Assembly (NCBI RefSeq): GCF_000264995.1
Contig: NW_006767437.1
Location: 128,904-192,903, forward strand
Direction of reading: 5' to 3'
Source: Punctularia strigosozonata HHB-11173 SS5
Taxonomy: Eukaryota; Basidiomycota; Agaricomycetes; Corticiales; Punctulariaceae
Length of the DNA: 64,000 nucleotides
This document shows positions 1 through 11,987 of the stretch, in pieces. Positions within the stretch are counted from its first letter, which is position 1; the number at the start of each line of letters is the position of its first letter. The position numbers were made by a program, and so were the translations under genes. Below the pieces are notes generated by a model. That model was not told where the DNA came from and did not search any database. It saw nothing but the letters and a program-made list of their open reading frames with translations.

Positions 1-405
<405 letters not shown>

Positions 406-483
406 TATCTGATTTGTTGGCCTGGTCATTATACTCCTTATATCGATATTGTACTGTGCTATGTAATCTTTCCTCGCGTCTCC

Positions 484-502
484 TTTTTTTTTTTTTTTTT
501 TT
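484..502 (+). repeat. Poly-T run (19 T) downstream of histone H3
   Basis: An uninterrupted run of 19 T about 80 bases after the H3 stop codon. It is a simple homopolymer in the 3' flank. I infer no function; it could equally be read as poly-A on the other strand. Confidence 0.9.
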
Positions 503-689
503 GCGTGGGCGCTCTGATAGAATCGGCCGGTGGGTGCGGCGAAGCTCCGTGTTTCTACCATCGTGAATGAGGGCATTTAATCAGTCCAATGTTTGGCTTG
601 TTGCGCAGTTCATGCATAGGGTATGGCATCCAAACGCGAGAGTGGGATCATTAGTGCGCATTGAGATGTGAACGGGTGCTTGGGTTACT

Positions 690-1451
690 TCATACCGCCA
701 GTCCTGCTCGGATGGCATTGATTGTGATCCTCTTTGCTTCATCGTTCGGAGCGACCTCGTCCACAAAGGCCGCTCTGCGTTTCATCCTTGTTCGGTGGGT
801 AGCCGGAGAAGGATATGTCAGCTCGTACTCAAGCCCATTGAAGGAGGCTCCTTGTTCATCGTACTTGGCGATGCGCGTCTCGCTCGTCTGAGGTGTAGGG
901 TTCGCGGTCCGGTCGCTGCTGGTACTCCACTTCCTCCTTGCACACTGCCGCCCTTCAGCTACCGTTCGTCCTCTGCTGATTTCCCGGGCGATAAAGCGCC
1001 CTCTCGTAATGTGTTCTGCATCCCCGATTGATTTGTAGCTGCTACGGCTTGCCTCTAGCTCGGCGCCAACTTTCTTCGCCCAGTCATCGAGAAAGAGAAC
1101 TTTCATCTGTGGAGGTTTCCTGACAAACAGAAGAGAAGCTGAATGAAGAAGACGACTAAGGGAAAGCATTCCCTGCACTTGGGTCGAGCTTTCTCGCAAG
1201 CGGCGCCAATTCGTCCGTGATCTCCTCCTCGTCGATACTGGATTCGGTGTCTACTTCAGAATCGTTGCTGCTGCGAGATCTCTGCTTCAGGCGCAAGAGA
1301 GACTGATAAAAAAGGAGCGAACTCTGTCGTCTTGGAGTATCGTGACTGAGGGCTCATCGCCGGCGGGTGGACAGGGTCAGGTTCGTGTATCGGGTGGGGT
1401 GTACAACCGCAATATGAACGTCGCCCGAACAATGAAAGTTTGCGATGCCAT
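690..1451 (-). CDS. Hypothetical protein, unknown function
   Basis: I do not recognise this family. On the minus strand an acidic, Ser-rich segment (SSNDSEVDTESSIDEEEITD, about 1195-1272) is in frame with a longer exon containing MKVLFLDDWAKKVGAELE and ending GLAV-stop at 690. A plausible model starts at the ATG at 1449-1451 (MASQTF), removes a short intron near 1335-1425, keeps the acidic exon, removes an intron of only about 40 bases near 1130-1170, and runs to 690. That gives a protein of roughly 210 residues without membrane segment or signal peptide. The 40-base intron is shorter than its neighbours in the window, so this join is the weakest part of the model. The gene is tandem with and downstream of the TBC gene. 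Confidence 0.5.
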
Positions 1452-1764
1452 CGTTGAAGACGTGCCCCTGCCGCATTATGCATAACACAAGGTTCTGACT
1501 GAAGTAGCGTACGTCTGTATGTCTTGTGGACTGTGGTCCGGAACCGCAGTCACTAAATAAGCAATATCCAGCACAGGCGAGTCGTGCAACAATGATTCGA
1601 TTGGAAAGCTCCAGTACTCACGTCATGATGATGCTTGTCTCCTCATCATTCGGGCCTGATGACACGCTACGACGTCAGCAACACCCTCCAGGGTCTGTTG
1701 TATTGATGAGCTATTGGTACATGTCCAGTCAGTCATACGGATCCCCAGAAGGCCGAGAAAATGT

Positions 1765-4700
1765 CTATCGGATGGGTTCCGCGTGGAGCAGATCTGCGAG
1801 CACGTCCGAAATGAGCATGTGCGAGAATAGAAGGGGGGTATTTGACCTTTATTGAGTGCTTGGTCGGCTGCGCTGAGGCCCGAGTCATGCGCTTCGAGGA
1901 AGGCGTCGACCTGGAGCTAGAAGTGAATTTCTGGGCAAGATTCAGGCAGTCGGTCATTTACCTCGTCCATGACCTCGTCATCATTACCTCCACTACCATC
2001 ATCGCCAAAGAAATCGTCGTCTTCGTCTCCTGCCTCGTCGATGGCAAACGGCGTTCGTTCCATCAGGACGGCATTAGCGGCATCGGCGGCCTTCTGCATC
2101 GGGTTGGGCATCGTTTGCGCGTCTAGGGAAGGAGAGCTTGGAGTAGCACTCGTGTCTACGTTGAGATGTGAGGGAGAAGTGACCAGCGACGATCCTGCCT
2201 GGGATGTAGTCGCTTGATCGGTGCTCCTCAGCGATGCAGACGACGGAGATCGGCGCATGGACGGCGTTAGCAATGACTCTCGCGCCTTCGGTTCGTCGAG
2301 TCTTGTGTAGCGACCTATGGAGGGCCTGTGTATGACCTACAAAACGATTTAGATGTGATCTTGATGTGGACGAAGGTATTGCAAGTACCTGATGCTTGCC
2401 TATCGTCTTGCCGAGCTCATCGCTGAACTTGTTGAATATCTTCTTGTTATCGTCAGACGCTATCGTTGACCAGAGACCGCCCAAGAACCCGTAATTACTA
2501 CTGTCGGGTAGCTCCATCGATGGGACGGATTCAAGCTTGAAGGAAGCCGAAAAGTCGGTTTCAAAGAAGGACTCCAAGATTTCGTCTGCCAAAACAACCA
2601 TCCGGAACCTTGTCCGAAAAAATCAGTTCGTAATCTAGAAGTAGTCATACGCAGACCCACGTCGCGAGGTTAAGATATGGTTGATTCGACGACATTTCAG
2701 ACGCAGGCTCCCCTTGCGGTTCGGGTTGCAGAGCGTCCCCGAACTCGAAAACATTGGACATGAATCTGATATTCCGATGAGAAATCGTCTTCGAAGATTT
2801 GTTTTCTGCACCCACCGGCTTACAGCACCAAGGTAAGCGTCTCCCGCCTCGAAGCGGAAGATGAACTGGATATTTTTCAGAATGCGTGTAGATTAGCTGG
2901 AATGTAATCCCACCAGCAGAGATTCAGAGAGTGTCAAAACTTCGTCTCTTGTCAGATAGCCATCTTTGTTCTTGTCATGTAAATTGAAGAACCATTCGAT
3001 ATTCTCCATCAAGCCGTTGAACATGACACCATCGAGGCCTGACACAAGGTCCTGCAGTGCATTTGTTCGCAGGGTCGACGGAAGGTCTGAAGCGTACTCA
3101 CCTGAAAGGAGAGGGCGCCTTTACACGAAGTATCCCAGAAAAAGAACAAGCGGTCGATGAACTCGTGCTCGGCCACATCCCGATCAACTCTTTGCTGTGA
3201 ACTAATGTTAAGTCAATGTTTAAATGTGGACCCATAAGACACACTTGGAAACCATTGAGAACTATCTTTTCGTCTCTCGCCCAAGTCGCGATCTCGCTGA
3301 GGAAGTATTGGAATGTCCGCAATCCGACGCGCGTCTCCGGTCGTTCTTCCTCGCCGTTGTTCAACGTCAAGAGCGACGGACTAGGTCGATTTGGTGCGAT
3401 CGGGGGCGGGATGATGCACATGGCACGATACAGCGCGTCATATATCAACCCAACTTCCTCTTTCTTAAACCTGCCCATGGTCTTCAGGTTGCGGACAGCT
3501 GCACGCTTAGCAAAGGATTCGATGGAATTGATCACATCCGTTCTAAACTTGCGGCGCTCCTTGAGTATTTCATCGTCTGTGATGAGCGAAAACTCCCGGA
3601 AGGACACCAAGAGCAGCTCTTGGAAGCGAGTGATGGCTCTCGCACGGGGGTCGGAGGAGGTGGGATGAGCGGAATCACCTAACGAGGCAAAGTAATCTCG
3701 CATAAGACTGTAAGGAACACCCGTATCTTCAGCATAAGGTATTTGACATAAGTACAACACGTACTTGATGAAGCCTCCGTCATCCTGTATTTGCAGGAGC
3801 TTCTCGCCGTTGATCTTCAGAATTGCTGCCGGGGTATAAGGAAAGCACATAAGAGACCGATATGCACTAACCTAACCTACCAGACTTCATCAGTTGATTG
3901 AAGTAGTACAGGAAGGAAGTTTGCTCACCCGACCTGGAATAGAACCTTTGAACCCATACAAAAGAAACAGTCGATGATTCTGAATGCAAAGACCATCGGC
4001 ATGCTGTTGATGAACCTGAGACCTCTTCAATCCTGGTGGAGGCGGTGGAATCATAGGGTAACTCACAAGCTGAGGAACCACGGCAGTGACGCCATCGAAA
4101 GTTGGACATCCACCGCCTGGAAATGATCATGGATCATGGGGAGGCACCGATGTACAAGAGACTCGAATACGCGCTGGTCCAACAGCGTTCCGTGCATGGA
4201 TGGGCTATCATGAATAAGCGGTCAGTTTCCCGTTCAAGACCGCGTCTACAGCTAACCTGTAGTAGCCTGGCAGCAAGCGATTACAGAGGACGTCTAATAA
4301 CCAAAACGTCTGCTCTTCCGACATATATATCAGAATGGCAGCCGCAAGTATGTTCATGGCCTATCCACCACCGAGTGAGACAGACGCTTCAGCCAATACA
4401 CTGTCCCAACACACACCTGACAGTAGCCTACGTCTGTATTCTTGAACGAGTACGCTTGCAGCACCCTCCTAAGCGCGTTGATACCATCTTCACTCTGATA
4501 CCCAGCATACTCGGGTAGGCTGCGATGTAAATCTTTCTCGATATCATCAGTGCTGGCTGTTGTGCGGCCGGTGTTCTCTTCCAGGATACGCTGATATTCC
4601 CCGGGGTGCGCGAAACGAAGATACATAGAGCCCGAAAGGGTCTCCCACATTTCACCGCGGAGACGATTTGGGAGGCCGACCTGAACAAGACGAGTGCACT

Positions 4701-5664
4701 GGGGGTACCGCATGAGGGTGAGATTGCGTCCATGCGCTGGAGATATGGTTGCGCTTAGCCTAGCCGATTACTATTGGGAAACGAAGTAAGCACGTACTTC
4801 GCAAGTAGTTGGTCCAAAGCTTTATCTTAGAGGCTTCGCGCAACCTTATGTTGTCAGGATCGACATCGACTTAATCTAACACCAGGACTCACTTCTTCGG
4901 GTCTCCCGGGAACCTAAACTTAAGGCCTAAACCGCCGTGATATGACGTCTCGGGTGTGTCTACCACCCCTTCTAAGCTCTCGCTAGTTATCAAACTGCCA
5001 TCTTCGCGCTCCTTCTCCGCGACGGAGGCAGAGTTCGCCAGAAGTGCTTCGGAGTAACACGTTTTGACGAACACCTTGACGGCTTTCATCCGGCCGCGCT
5101 GCAACTCGGCTTTGAGAGAATCCTTGAGGAGAGCACAGAATAGATCTGCAGTGGGTCGGAGCGCAGTGAGTTGCACGACCTATGTACGTAGAGCGTCAGC
5201 GCATGCGCTCCAAGGCGGGAGGTAGAACATACGATCTTCATCCCATGCCAAAGTGATAGACTCAGCGCGTAAATTCCCGCCCGCGCGTTGAGCCTCTCAA
5301 CCTTCCTGATCGTTGAGAGAGGTATGGTGAATCGCACGGACTTGCGATCGTTACTCGCGAAAGCGAGGTAAGGAGGCAACAAGTGTAATTTGCCAGCCTA
5401 TTGTGACACTGATGAGCCGTACGTATCTGACAGCTAGATGTCTGTAGACCTCACGTATGAATCTTCATCTGCCTCCGGCTCCATTGTGAGTGTAGCGCTG
5501 ATTTCCATGGCCTCCTCCCCCGCCGCGCCAGCCGCATTCTCTCCGTTTCCGCTCGTTTTCGTGCCATCAACGAGCTCATTGTGTGGTATGGAGAAGAAGA
5601 TTTGGGTAAGCTGCTCCTTCGTGGGCTCCTTGAAGTTGCGAAGTTGCGTCGAGATCGTAGACAT
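1765..5664 (-). CDS. GRAM-TBC-EF-hand RabGAP (TBC1D8/TBC1D9 type)
   Basis: GTPase-activating protein for Rab/Ypt GTPases in membrane traffic. A first exon (5664-5455, [14 protein letters not shown]) leads into a GRAM domain ([15 protein letters not shown].., 5397-5233) and a second conserved exon (5179-4893). The TBC domain begins near 4760 with [22 protein letters not shown] and [13 protein letters not shown] and continues through GYCQ, AMNIL, LPGYY and [16 protein letters not shown] to [10 protein letters not shown] near 3800. An EF-hand ([12 protein letters not shown]) lies near 2960-3000, followed by the conserved [16 protein letters not shown] and [14 protein letters not shown] blocks. 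The tail is Ser-rich and acidic, and ends DLLHAEPIR with the stop at 1765-1767. An in-frame TGA just upstream supports the start at 5664. There are at least ten short introns. The domain order matches the family from human TBC1D8/9 to fungi; the target Rab cannot be read from sequence. Confidence 0.9.
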
Positions 5665-6164
5665 GACTCGAGAGTTGACGCCGGTGCTTCAGGCGGATGT
5701 ATCTATGACCCTATGGCAGGTTGTTGGGCGCACAGGCAGATCCGGGGGACCACACCACGGTCTTGAGAAGCGGTCCTTACAATGAAGGTAGACAGCAATG
5801 GAGGTATATCAAGGAGCGGTACCCGTGACTAATAATAATGTGTGATCGCAGATGTGCAACGTCAACACTAAGTACTATCAACAAGCTCAATGGTTTGGCA
5901 TGGCCAACCACTCTATTCCATCAATTGGTGTACAATAATACAAAATGCATTTGATAGCGAGTATGATGTATGTCTGATGGTCGGAAGGAATAAAATAAAA
6001 GCAAGCAAATCAGATACCGAGTGCGAGGTGCATAGATAGAGAGGAGTACAGCCGTGTCGCGAGGCGTCCGACGGGTGTGGGTGTTCGTAAGAGGATATGA
6101 AGGGCGAGGTCGTGATTATTCGTGCAAACAGTTCCCGTCTTCCGCTCGCCAGGAGCAGGCATTG
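5665..6164. other. Intergenic: TBC promoter side and 3' end of next gene
   Basis: This holds the upstream region of the TBC gene and the 3' flank of the minus-strand membrane-protein gene. It is relatively AT-rich around 5860-6010, with an AATAAAATAAAA-like stretch near 5990. No reading frame, tRNA or repeat stands out. Confidence 0.6.
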
Positions 6165-7686
6165 TCACCGCCTGGAAGCCTTAGCGGCCCGAGCGCGCTC
6201 CATGAATTCGCGCATCTCCGCGCTTTGCCATTCGTGCTCGTTCTCCCTCATGCTCGCACTTGAGTTGGGGTTGGCGGCAGCGGAAAATAATTCGACGCTC
6301 TTTTCCCGAGATGACTGAGGGACATCCACGCCGTCGAACCGGCTTTTCCTGGGAGACGGCGTGCCGGAGTAGAGCGACGGAGCGTGCCTCCGACGTACGG
6401 AGCCGCGGCGAGAGGAGGCGGTGGAACGGCCCGGGGTGTCAGTGACCATCGCGTTATCCTCCTCTTGCCAATCGCCCGTAGCGTCGTCCACCTCGTCCTC
6501 CGGCGCCTCGCTCATAACGACAACTTCTCTTCCCAGCGCTTTCTGGCCTTCAGCGATCAACTGAGCGAGTTTGCCACCCATCCAATCCATCTGGTACAAA
6601 TCCTTGGTGAGCTATCATCACGCGAATAACGACGGCATGCTTTACCTGATCCTCGAGTTCGCTGGGATCCTCTCCCGCAGGTGCAGGCTCAATCTCATGT
6701 CGCGTTTGAAACTGCGTCTTGGACGGAGACGAGCTTCGCGGAGGGGTGAAAGGCATAGCATGCACCTTCGAGCGGGATTTACGGTGCCTGCTCGAGGTCG
6801 CGTGTCGACCAACCGTGAGAGCCTGTTTGGGCTTGCGTTTTGGCGTCGGAGGAGTGACGGTGGTCGTGGGCGGCTCCGGGGGTGCCTCGGCAGGGATCCA
6901 GTCCCCTTGCTGATAGGGTGGCGGAGGTAGAGCCTCGGGTTCCTTGCCCCGATCTCTCCATCTGTCTCGGACGGTCAGCGTGGACATTATCACCATGAAA
7001 CTATATACGTACAAACGATAGACAGTAAGGCCAACCGCGGTGCCGATGAGGGCGGCGCTCATGGCAGTGGAGACGATGGAACCAGCCAGCGTCCTCCGTT
7101 TCTTGGCGGCTGGTAGGTCTACATGGAACGAAATGTGAACATCGCGGATTTTGAGAAACGTAGGCATAAGGGGCAGTGAATGCGAAGGCATCTGCTTTAA
7201 TAACAGGGACTGTTGCGGCAGCACGTGTACGGCGCGTGGCTCCAGTAATGTAGTAGTCACGTAAACGCGCATGCAGAATACACGCTGCGATAGTAATGGC
7301 GGTAGGCCAAGATACTCACCTCCCAACATATGCTCTCCCTCATGGTTATCGTTCCTGTTCGCAGCCATGTCCCTGTACTTTGCCGGTGAATCGACCCAGC
7401 CAGTGGCTCCGGAGGAGGTCAAGACAGTGCTGCTTGGCTCGGCGAGCGACGGGGACCATCCACGCTTTCTGCGTGTCGGCTGGGAGGGAGAAAGGTCCCT
7501 TGGGTGGGGGCGTTTAGGATGGAGAGGTCGGAGCGCCGATTGAGGGTTAATTGACGCGCCGTGGGGCTGGGCAGCTGATCCGGGTGAAGCGCTGCTAGAT
7601 TGCGCCGAGTTCGTCGCTGCTGGTGCACGCGTAAATGGGTTTCGTATGCCAGGCAGGTTGAACTGGAACGAGAAGGGGGGAAACAT
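6165..7686 (-). CDS. Conserved one-helix membrane protein, unknown function
   Basis: I do not recognise a named family. Exon 1 (7686-7320) starts MFPPFSFQFNLPGIRNPF, is Pro/Ser/basic-rich, and ends in a clean GTGAGT donor. After an intron region of about 200 bases, an exon near 7115-7012 encodes a basic stretch (KKRRTLAG) followed by a probable transmembrane helix (SIVSTAMSAALIGTAVGLTVY). The next exon has WRDRGKEPEALPPPPYQQGD and a Pro/Lys-rich segment up to about 6650. The last exon (about 6600-6165) has MGGKLAQLIAEGQKALGRE, an acidic stretch and RRGSVRRR, and ends RAAKASRR-stop. Basic residues before the helix and a long disordered C-terminal side suggest a single-pass protein of an internal membrane (inference). 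Its start is 105 bp from the divergent KAT14-like gene, so they share a promoter. Confidence 0.65.
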
Positions 7687-7791
7687 AACCAGCACAGGCA
7701 GTGGCAATGGACACAGGAAAAGATCGACCGGGCGGCCCGCACGACCTCCTAAAGTGCAACTTCCGGGGTGTACAGCCACAGGAACGTCCTC

Positions 7792-9326
7792 ATGGCGGAG
7801 GATAAGGACATGTTCACCGACAGCAGCAGCGACGACACATACGCGCTCACACGGCCGGTACGCAAAAACAACGGCGCCTGTGATCGCGATATTTACAGTT
7901 GCCAACAGCGCAAACGGAGGCGGACGAGAAAGAAGGTGCAACCTGTCCCCGAAGACGCTGGCATATCCCTCGTCCCTTTGCTCAGATCTATCGACGATAC
8001 CACCGAAGATGCGGACGACTTTTATCCATACGATGACTTCGCGGATCAATATCAGTACGATTATCTACATGCACGGAATCGTGTACTTCACGATGCAGTC
8101 GAGCTCGACGAGCAGGCACGTAGGCTGTCGAAGGGGCTCTTGGGCAGATACTAACTCACTATATTAGGGCCATGCGTTACGACCTCTGACCCGCTATGAG
8201 AGGGCGACTTTTGCGGCCTCAAGTGGAGGCGTCGCTCCCGTCCCACCCATTCGTTCCCTAATCGTTCGAAAGCTCAGATCCGAGCAGGTACTTTGCGACC
8301 GCCACCCATCTTCCGTCTTGTATTGACGAAAAACTTCGCAGCAACGGCGGAGACATGAGATACCGGCGAAACCGAAGCTGGTAGCACCGTTTACTATATC
8401 TCCCCTTCCACCGCCCGTCTCTGCGCCAGTAGTCAACCCCGAAATTCTCAACGCGCTCAACGGCGTTCGCACCACACCCTTTCGAAGCTCCTTCCTTTCT
8501 AGATTGCACGGCGTGCAAGCAGACCCATGTTCCGCCCAGTCGCAGGTCGTAGCTATCGATTGGAACGCATCCAGTCCGTGGATGGAGCTCATGGACGATG
8601 TCAGAGAACATTACAAATTAGCTCAGTGAGCCTATCCATCTATGCCCCTAAGCCCAAAACTAACTCAAGGTGCTTTAGCCCCCAACGTGAACACATATAT
8701 GAGGCGATTGCCCCTATCCATTATGTTACTCTCCAGGCATCTCATCTCCCTCAGATCCACGACATCCTCAGGCGTACATTCTGGGTTGGGATTGATGGTC
8801 AATGTCTTGGGTCTGTGTATTAGTGCTCCACAATTCTGATCTCCGCTCAGTCAGCGACTCTCTTACCTACGTTCCGGAGCGCTCCACGATCGTGGCCGCC
8901 TACAAATCACTGGTGGTTGGCGTCGCTCTGCTCAGTTCTCCTGTTGAAACGTACATAACATACCTCGCTGTACGAGCTGGTTGGGAAAACGCACGTATTG
9001 CGACGTAAGTAGCCATCACAAGACCTCTGTTTATAAGCGATGACAACCACTTCTATCGTGTGTAGCAACATGCTTTACCATCTCGCGTCCCTCGTTCCTG
9101 GACGTGACATCACCCTGCATGTCTCCGCTAGCAATTCAGCTATGGTGCGCCCTGCCCATTGCTCGCTAGGTTGATACCGAGCCTAATATTGGATGTACAT
9201 CTACAGCTGCTCTACAATCGGTTTGGATTCAAGGCGGAAGAATTTGTTGCAGGGTTTTATGAAGATTACCTGGACCCGCATTCCCGCGCCTCCAAAAACG
9301 CAATTCGTCTCCGCCTCCGCCGCTAG
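7792..9326 (+). CDS. KAT14/CSRP2BP-like GNAT acetyltransferase
   Basis: Probable protein acetyltransferase, about 400 residues. The C-terminal GNAT fold closely follows the animal KAT14 (CSRP2BP) C-terminus: ILRRTFWVGID, then the acceptor-side sheet YKSLVVGVAL, ITYLAVRAGWENARIAT (acetyl-CoA binding loop), DITLHVSASNSAMLLYNRFGFKAEEF and LDPHSRASKNAIRLRLRR-stop. The N-terminal half starts at the first ATG (7792, MAEDKDMFTDSSSDD). It is acidic and basic and apparently disordered, with a basic cluster KRRRTRKK and a segment YDDFADQYQYDYLH. About six introns are needed. The first intron either uses a GC donor (exon ending 8115, AG|GCACGT) or the weaker GT donor just before it; its branch site TACTAAC and acceptor at 8167 are strong. 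In animals KAT14 belongs to the ATAC complex, so the fungal partner set is unknown. Tail-to-tail with the sirtuin gene, 23 bp apart. Confidence 0.85.
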
Positions 9327-9349
9327 ATCACTCCAGACATCGCTGTACG

Positions 9350-11881
9350 CTAAATAACCCTTGCCCTCTTGGCACCTCGGTCGTTATGGGAATCGACCTG
9401 CTCTTCATCTTCGTCAGCCTGGGACAACGGGGAATCACCGAAGACGCTCGGTTCCCTTGAGTCAATCTCCAGCGTCTCGAGCCAATTACCACCTTCCGCG
9501 CCTTCAAAGAGCCAGACATGGCTGAGAATGCAGCCGTAATCAGACCCACGCAGCAAGATGAAGCAATCAATTGATCAGCGGCTAACCTATTGCCAACTCT
9601 TCGGGGTGGTTGTGGTGGGGGCTTTCCCGTCTCCACAGATGGCCTCTTTCGCAGACCTTCACGTGTCGCTTCTGGTCTTGTCTTCGCGCGAGGCAGCTCC
9701 CATCCAAGTCTCTCGCACAGATGAACAACCACGTCATCTGCATTACCGAGGAGTACGATCTAGTGTACATCGTTGACGTCAATGGCATGCGGCGTTCACA
9801 GCTGGACATACGTCAGGGTTGATGTGTTTGACGGGCGTCTTGTTGATCAGGATCTGCGATTGCTTAGACGTCAGAAATGTTACAGGCGTCAGACATCCGG
9901 GCGAAGGTTGGGTTCACGCACCTGTGGAACGGAATGCGGGATGTGCAGGATCATATCCGCCACAGGCGCAACCTTCAGGCTGGTCCCGATGACAATCAGA
10001 AGATCGACCTTCTCCCTATCCATTTCCAGACACCGGTCGAATCTGTCGTCGAGTTTCTCTCCATTGTCGCAGACCCATTAGGATCCTCGGTTATACAGAC
10101 TTTGGTGGAGCCTCACCTCCGAAGAACGTGATATCCGGCTTCATCACCCCGACCTTCGGGATCCCTTTCTCATCTTCATCCTCGCTGTGGTCTCCATCCC
10201 ACGGATTGCCGCTTTTCCTCCTCTTCTTCTTTGACTGCTCTTGCTTCTTGGCGGCGGCCACGGCGGCCCTTGCTTGTGCTGCGTTTGCCTGGCATACTTT
10301 GCACAGCGGGATGCGCTGGCGCAGGATGTCGTCTTCAATGTCTTTACCGGGCACGCGGGTACGACATTCGATGCATGAGGCACTCGCGAACGAACCGTGG
10401 CACTGGAGGACGTTCTTCACGCCTGCTAAAGTTTCCAGGGTGTCGATGTTTTGCGTATAGTTCTGGGGTGCACCTGTTTACAGCAACGCCGCGGTGAGAG
10501 GATAGGTTGATAGCTTACGCGTAGAAGCTGCGGGAAGCGATTATCAACTGATTGGCTGAATATACATGGAGTACTGTGTACCTGTCCCCGGTCTTCTATA
10601 AACTTGATGAAATGGTGACACGGCGAGGGCGTGAAGTTTGAGGGATATATCTGGCTGATGACCATAGTCAGATAAACAATCAAGATTGGAGGCTCGATAT
10701 GTAACCTAGCAAATGAGCTAGATGAGATATCAGTGGGCTGGCTTGAACTAGTAGGGACTGAAGAACTCGCTAGAAGACTGGAAGGATGGTGCATTAACAG
10801 AAAAGCACGGCGATTTCCTCATGATGTTACCCGTACCTCCTGGTTGTTCCCGGAAATAGTGGATATCAAACCTATAGCAGGCCATTTCAGCATTCAACCT
10901 TCAACCTTAGCAGGTTGACTTGAGCCAATCACATCTGTTGAGGATCATCGAGGTCGTATTCGCCACGCTGCTTCAGCATCGCGTAAAGTCCGTTCTCCGA
11001 GCGAAAATCCGGGATCCCACAAGATACACCTGCGCCCACGGTGAGCACAAGGATGTATGGTCGATTACGGGAATACAGTGCGCACTGATCCCGGCACCAG
11101 TGAGAATGATAATTCGCTTGGAGTTACGCAGCAAGTTGACGGCATCATCAACTGTGTTGTAGGCAGGAAGTTTGTCCCGTCGACTTAGTCTGTACCAAAA
11201 CTGTCATACTTCCGTTCTCAGAGCGGAAGTGATGCAGCCTACTGCCTCGACAAGGCCACTTTGAGGAAGAACAAGAGGGTCTTTGGGCGCTTGTCGCGAA
11301 GCTCCCGACACTGTTGTGTGTCAACTAAATATCAATGCCGTCGAACGCGTTTCCAACGTCGCGTTGCAACACTGACCAGGACGATGTCGAAGGCATAAAG
11401 CAACTTGGGGATTGGTATAGCCCGCTTCAGAACATACTCTTTTATCCACCAACTCATCCCTATGTGCTGATGTATGAGCGCATAAACAGCCCCGGCATGC
11501 CCCGATTACCCTTTTCCTTCAACTGGTGGATCATGTGTCGCGTTTCTTGCTTGGTCCATGAATTCTGCGCTAGAGGCAGGTCTTATTATCACGCTTCAGA
11601 GGAACAGTGTGACGCCTACCTTCGTCGGCGTATGCGTCGAACTCAGAGAAATCCAGGTCATCAGGCTCTGATTTTTCTACAAGCTCAAGCTCCTCGTGGG
11701 TTTGTGACATATCGGTGATCGATGCGTCCTCGAAACCGCTCAGAAGGTCTTCTAGGACGTCTTCGTCCATGTCGACTTCGTCTCCTGCCTCTATAAACGC
11801 CTGCGTCTGCATGCGATACATCCCGCCAGTGGGCTGTTTTTTGGACGTTGTAGCATGCTGTCCACCCTGGCTGTGTTCCAT
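9350..11881 (-). CDS. Sir2-class NAD-dependent protein deacetylase (sirtuin)
   Basis: NAD-dependent lysine deacetylase, class I sirtuin. It starts MEHSQGGQH with an acidic N-terminus. The order is a helical segment [17 protein letters not shown] (near 11500), [54 protein letters not shown] (NAD loop, near 11100), [44 protein letters not shown] (catalytic His and first zinc Cys, near 10400), and CKVC (second zinc pair). Next come [41 protein letters not shown] and [13 protein letters not shown]. The tail is acidic and basic, ending GAKRARVI-stop. The N-terminal module upstream of TGAGIS resembles SIR2/HST1/SIRT1 rather than the shorter HST2. An insertion of about 45 charged residues follows the second Cys pair and carries a lysine/arginine cluster that could be a nuclear signal. 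Likely nuclear, acting on histones (inference from family). Confidence 0.92.
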
Positions 11882-11987
11882 GAGGTGAAGTTGAAGGACA
11901 AGTTACGGGATTTCCTTATTCGGCCGGACTAAACCCTGCTTCTGACCTTCGTGGCAACTCGCTTAATCGCCCATAAAGCCCCGCTCC

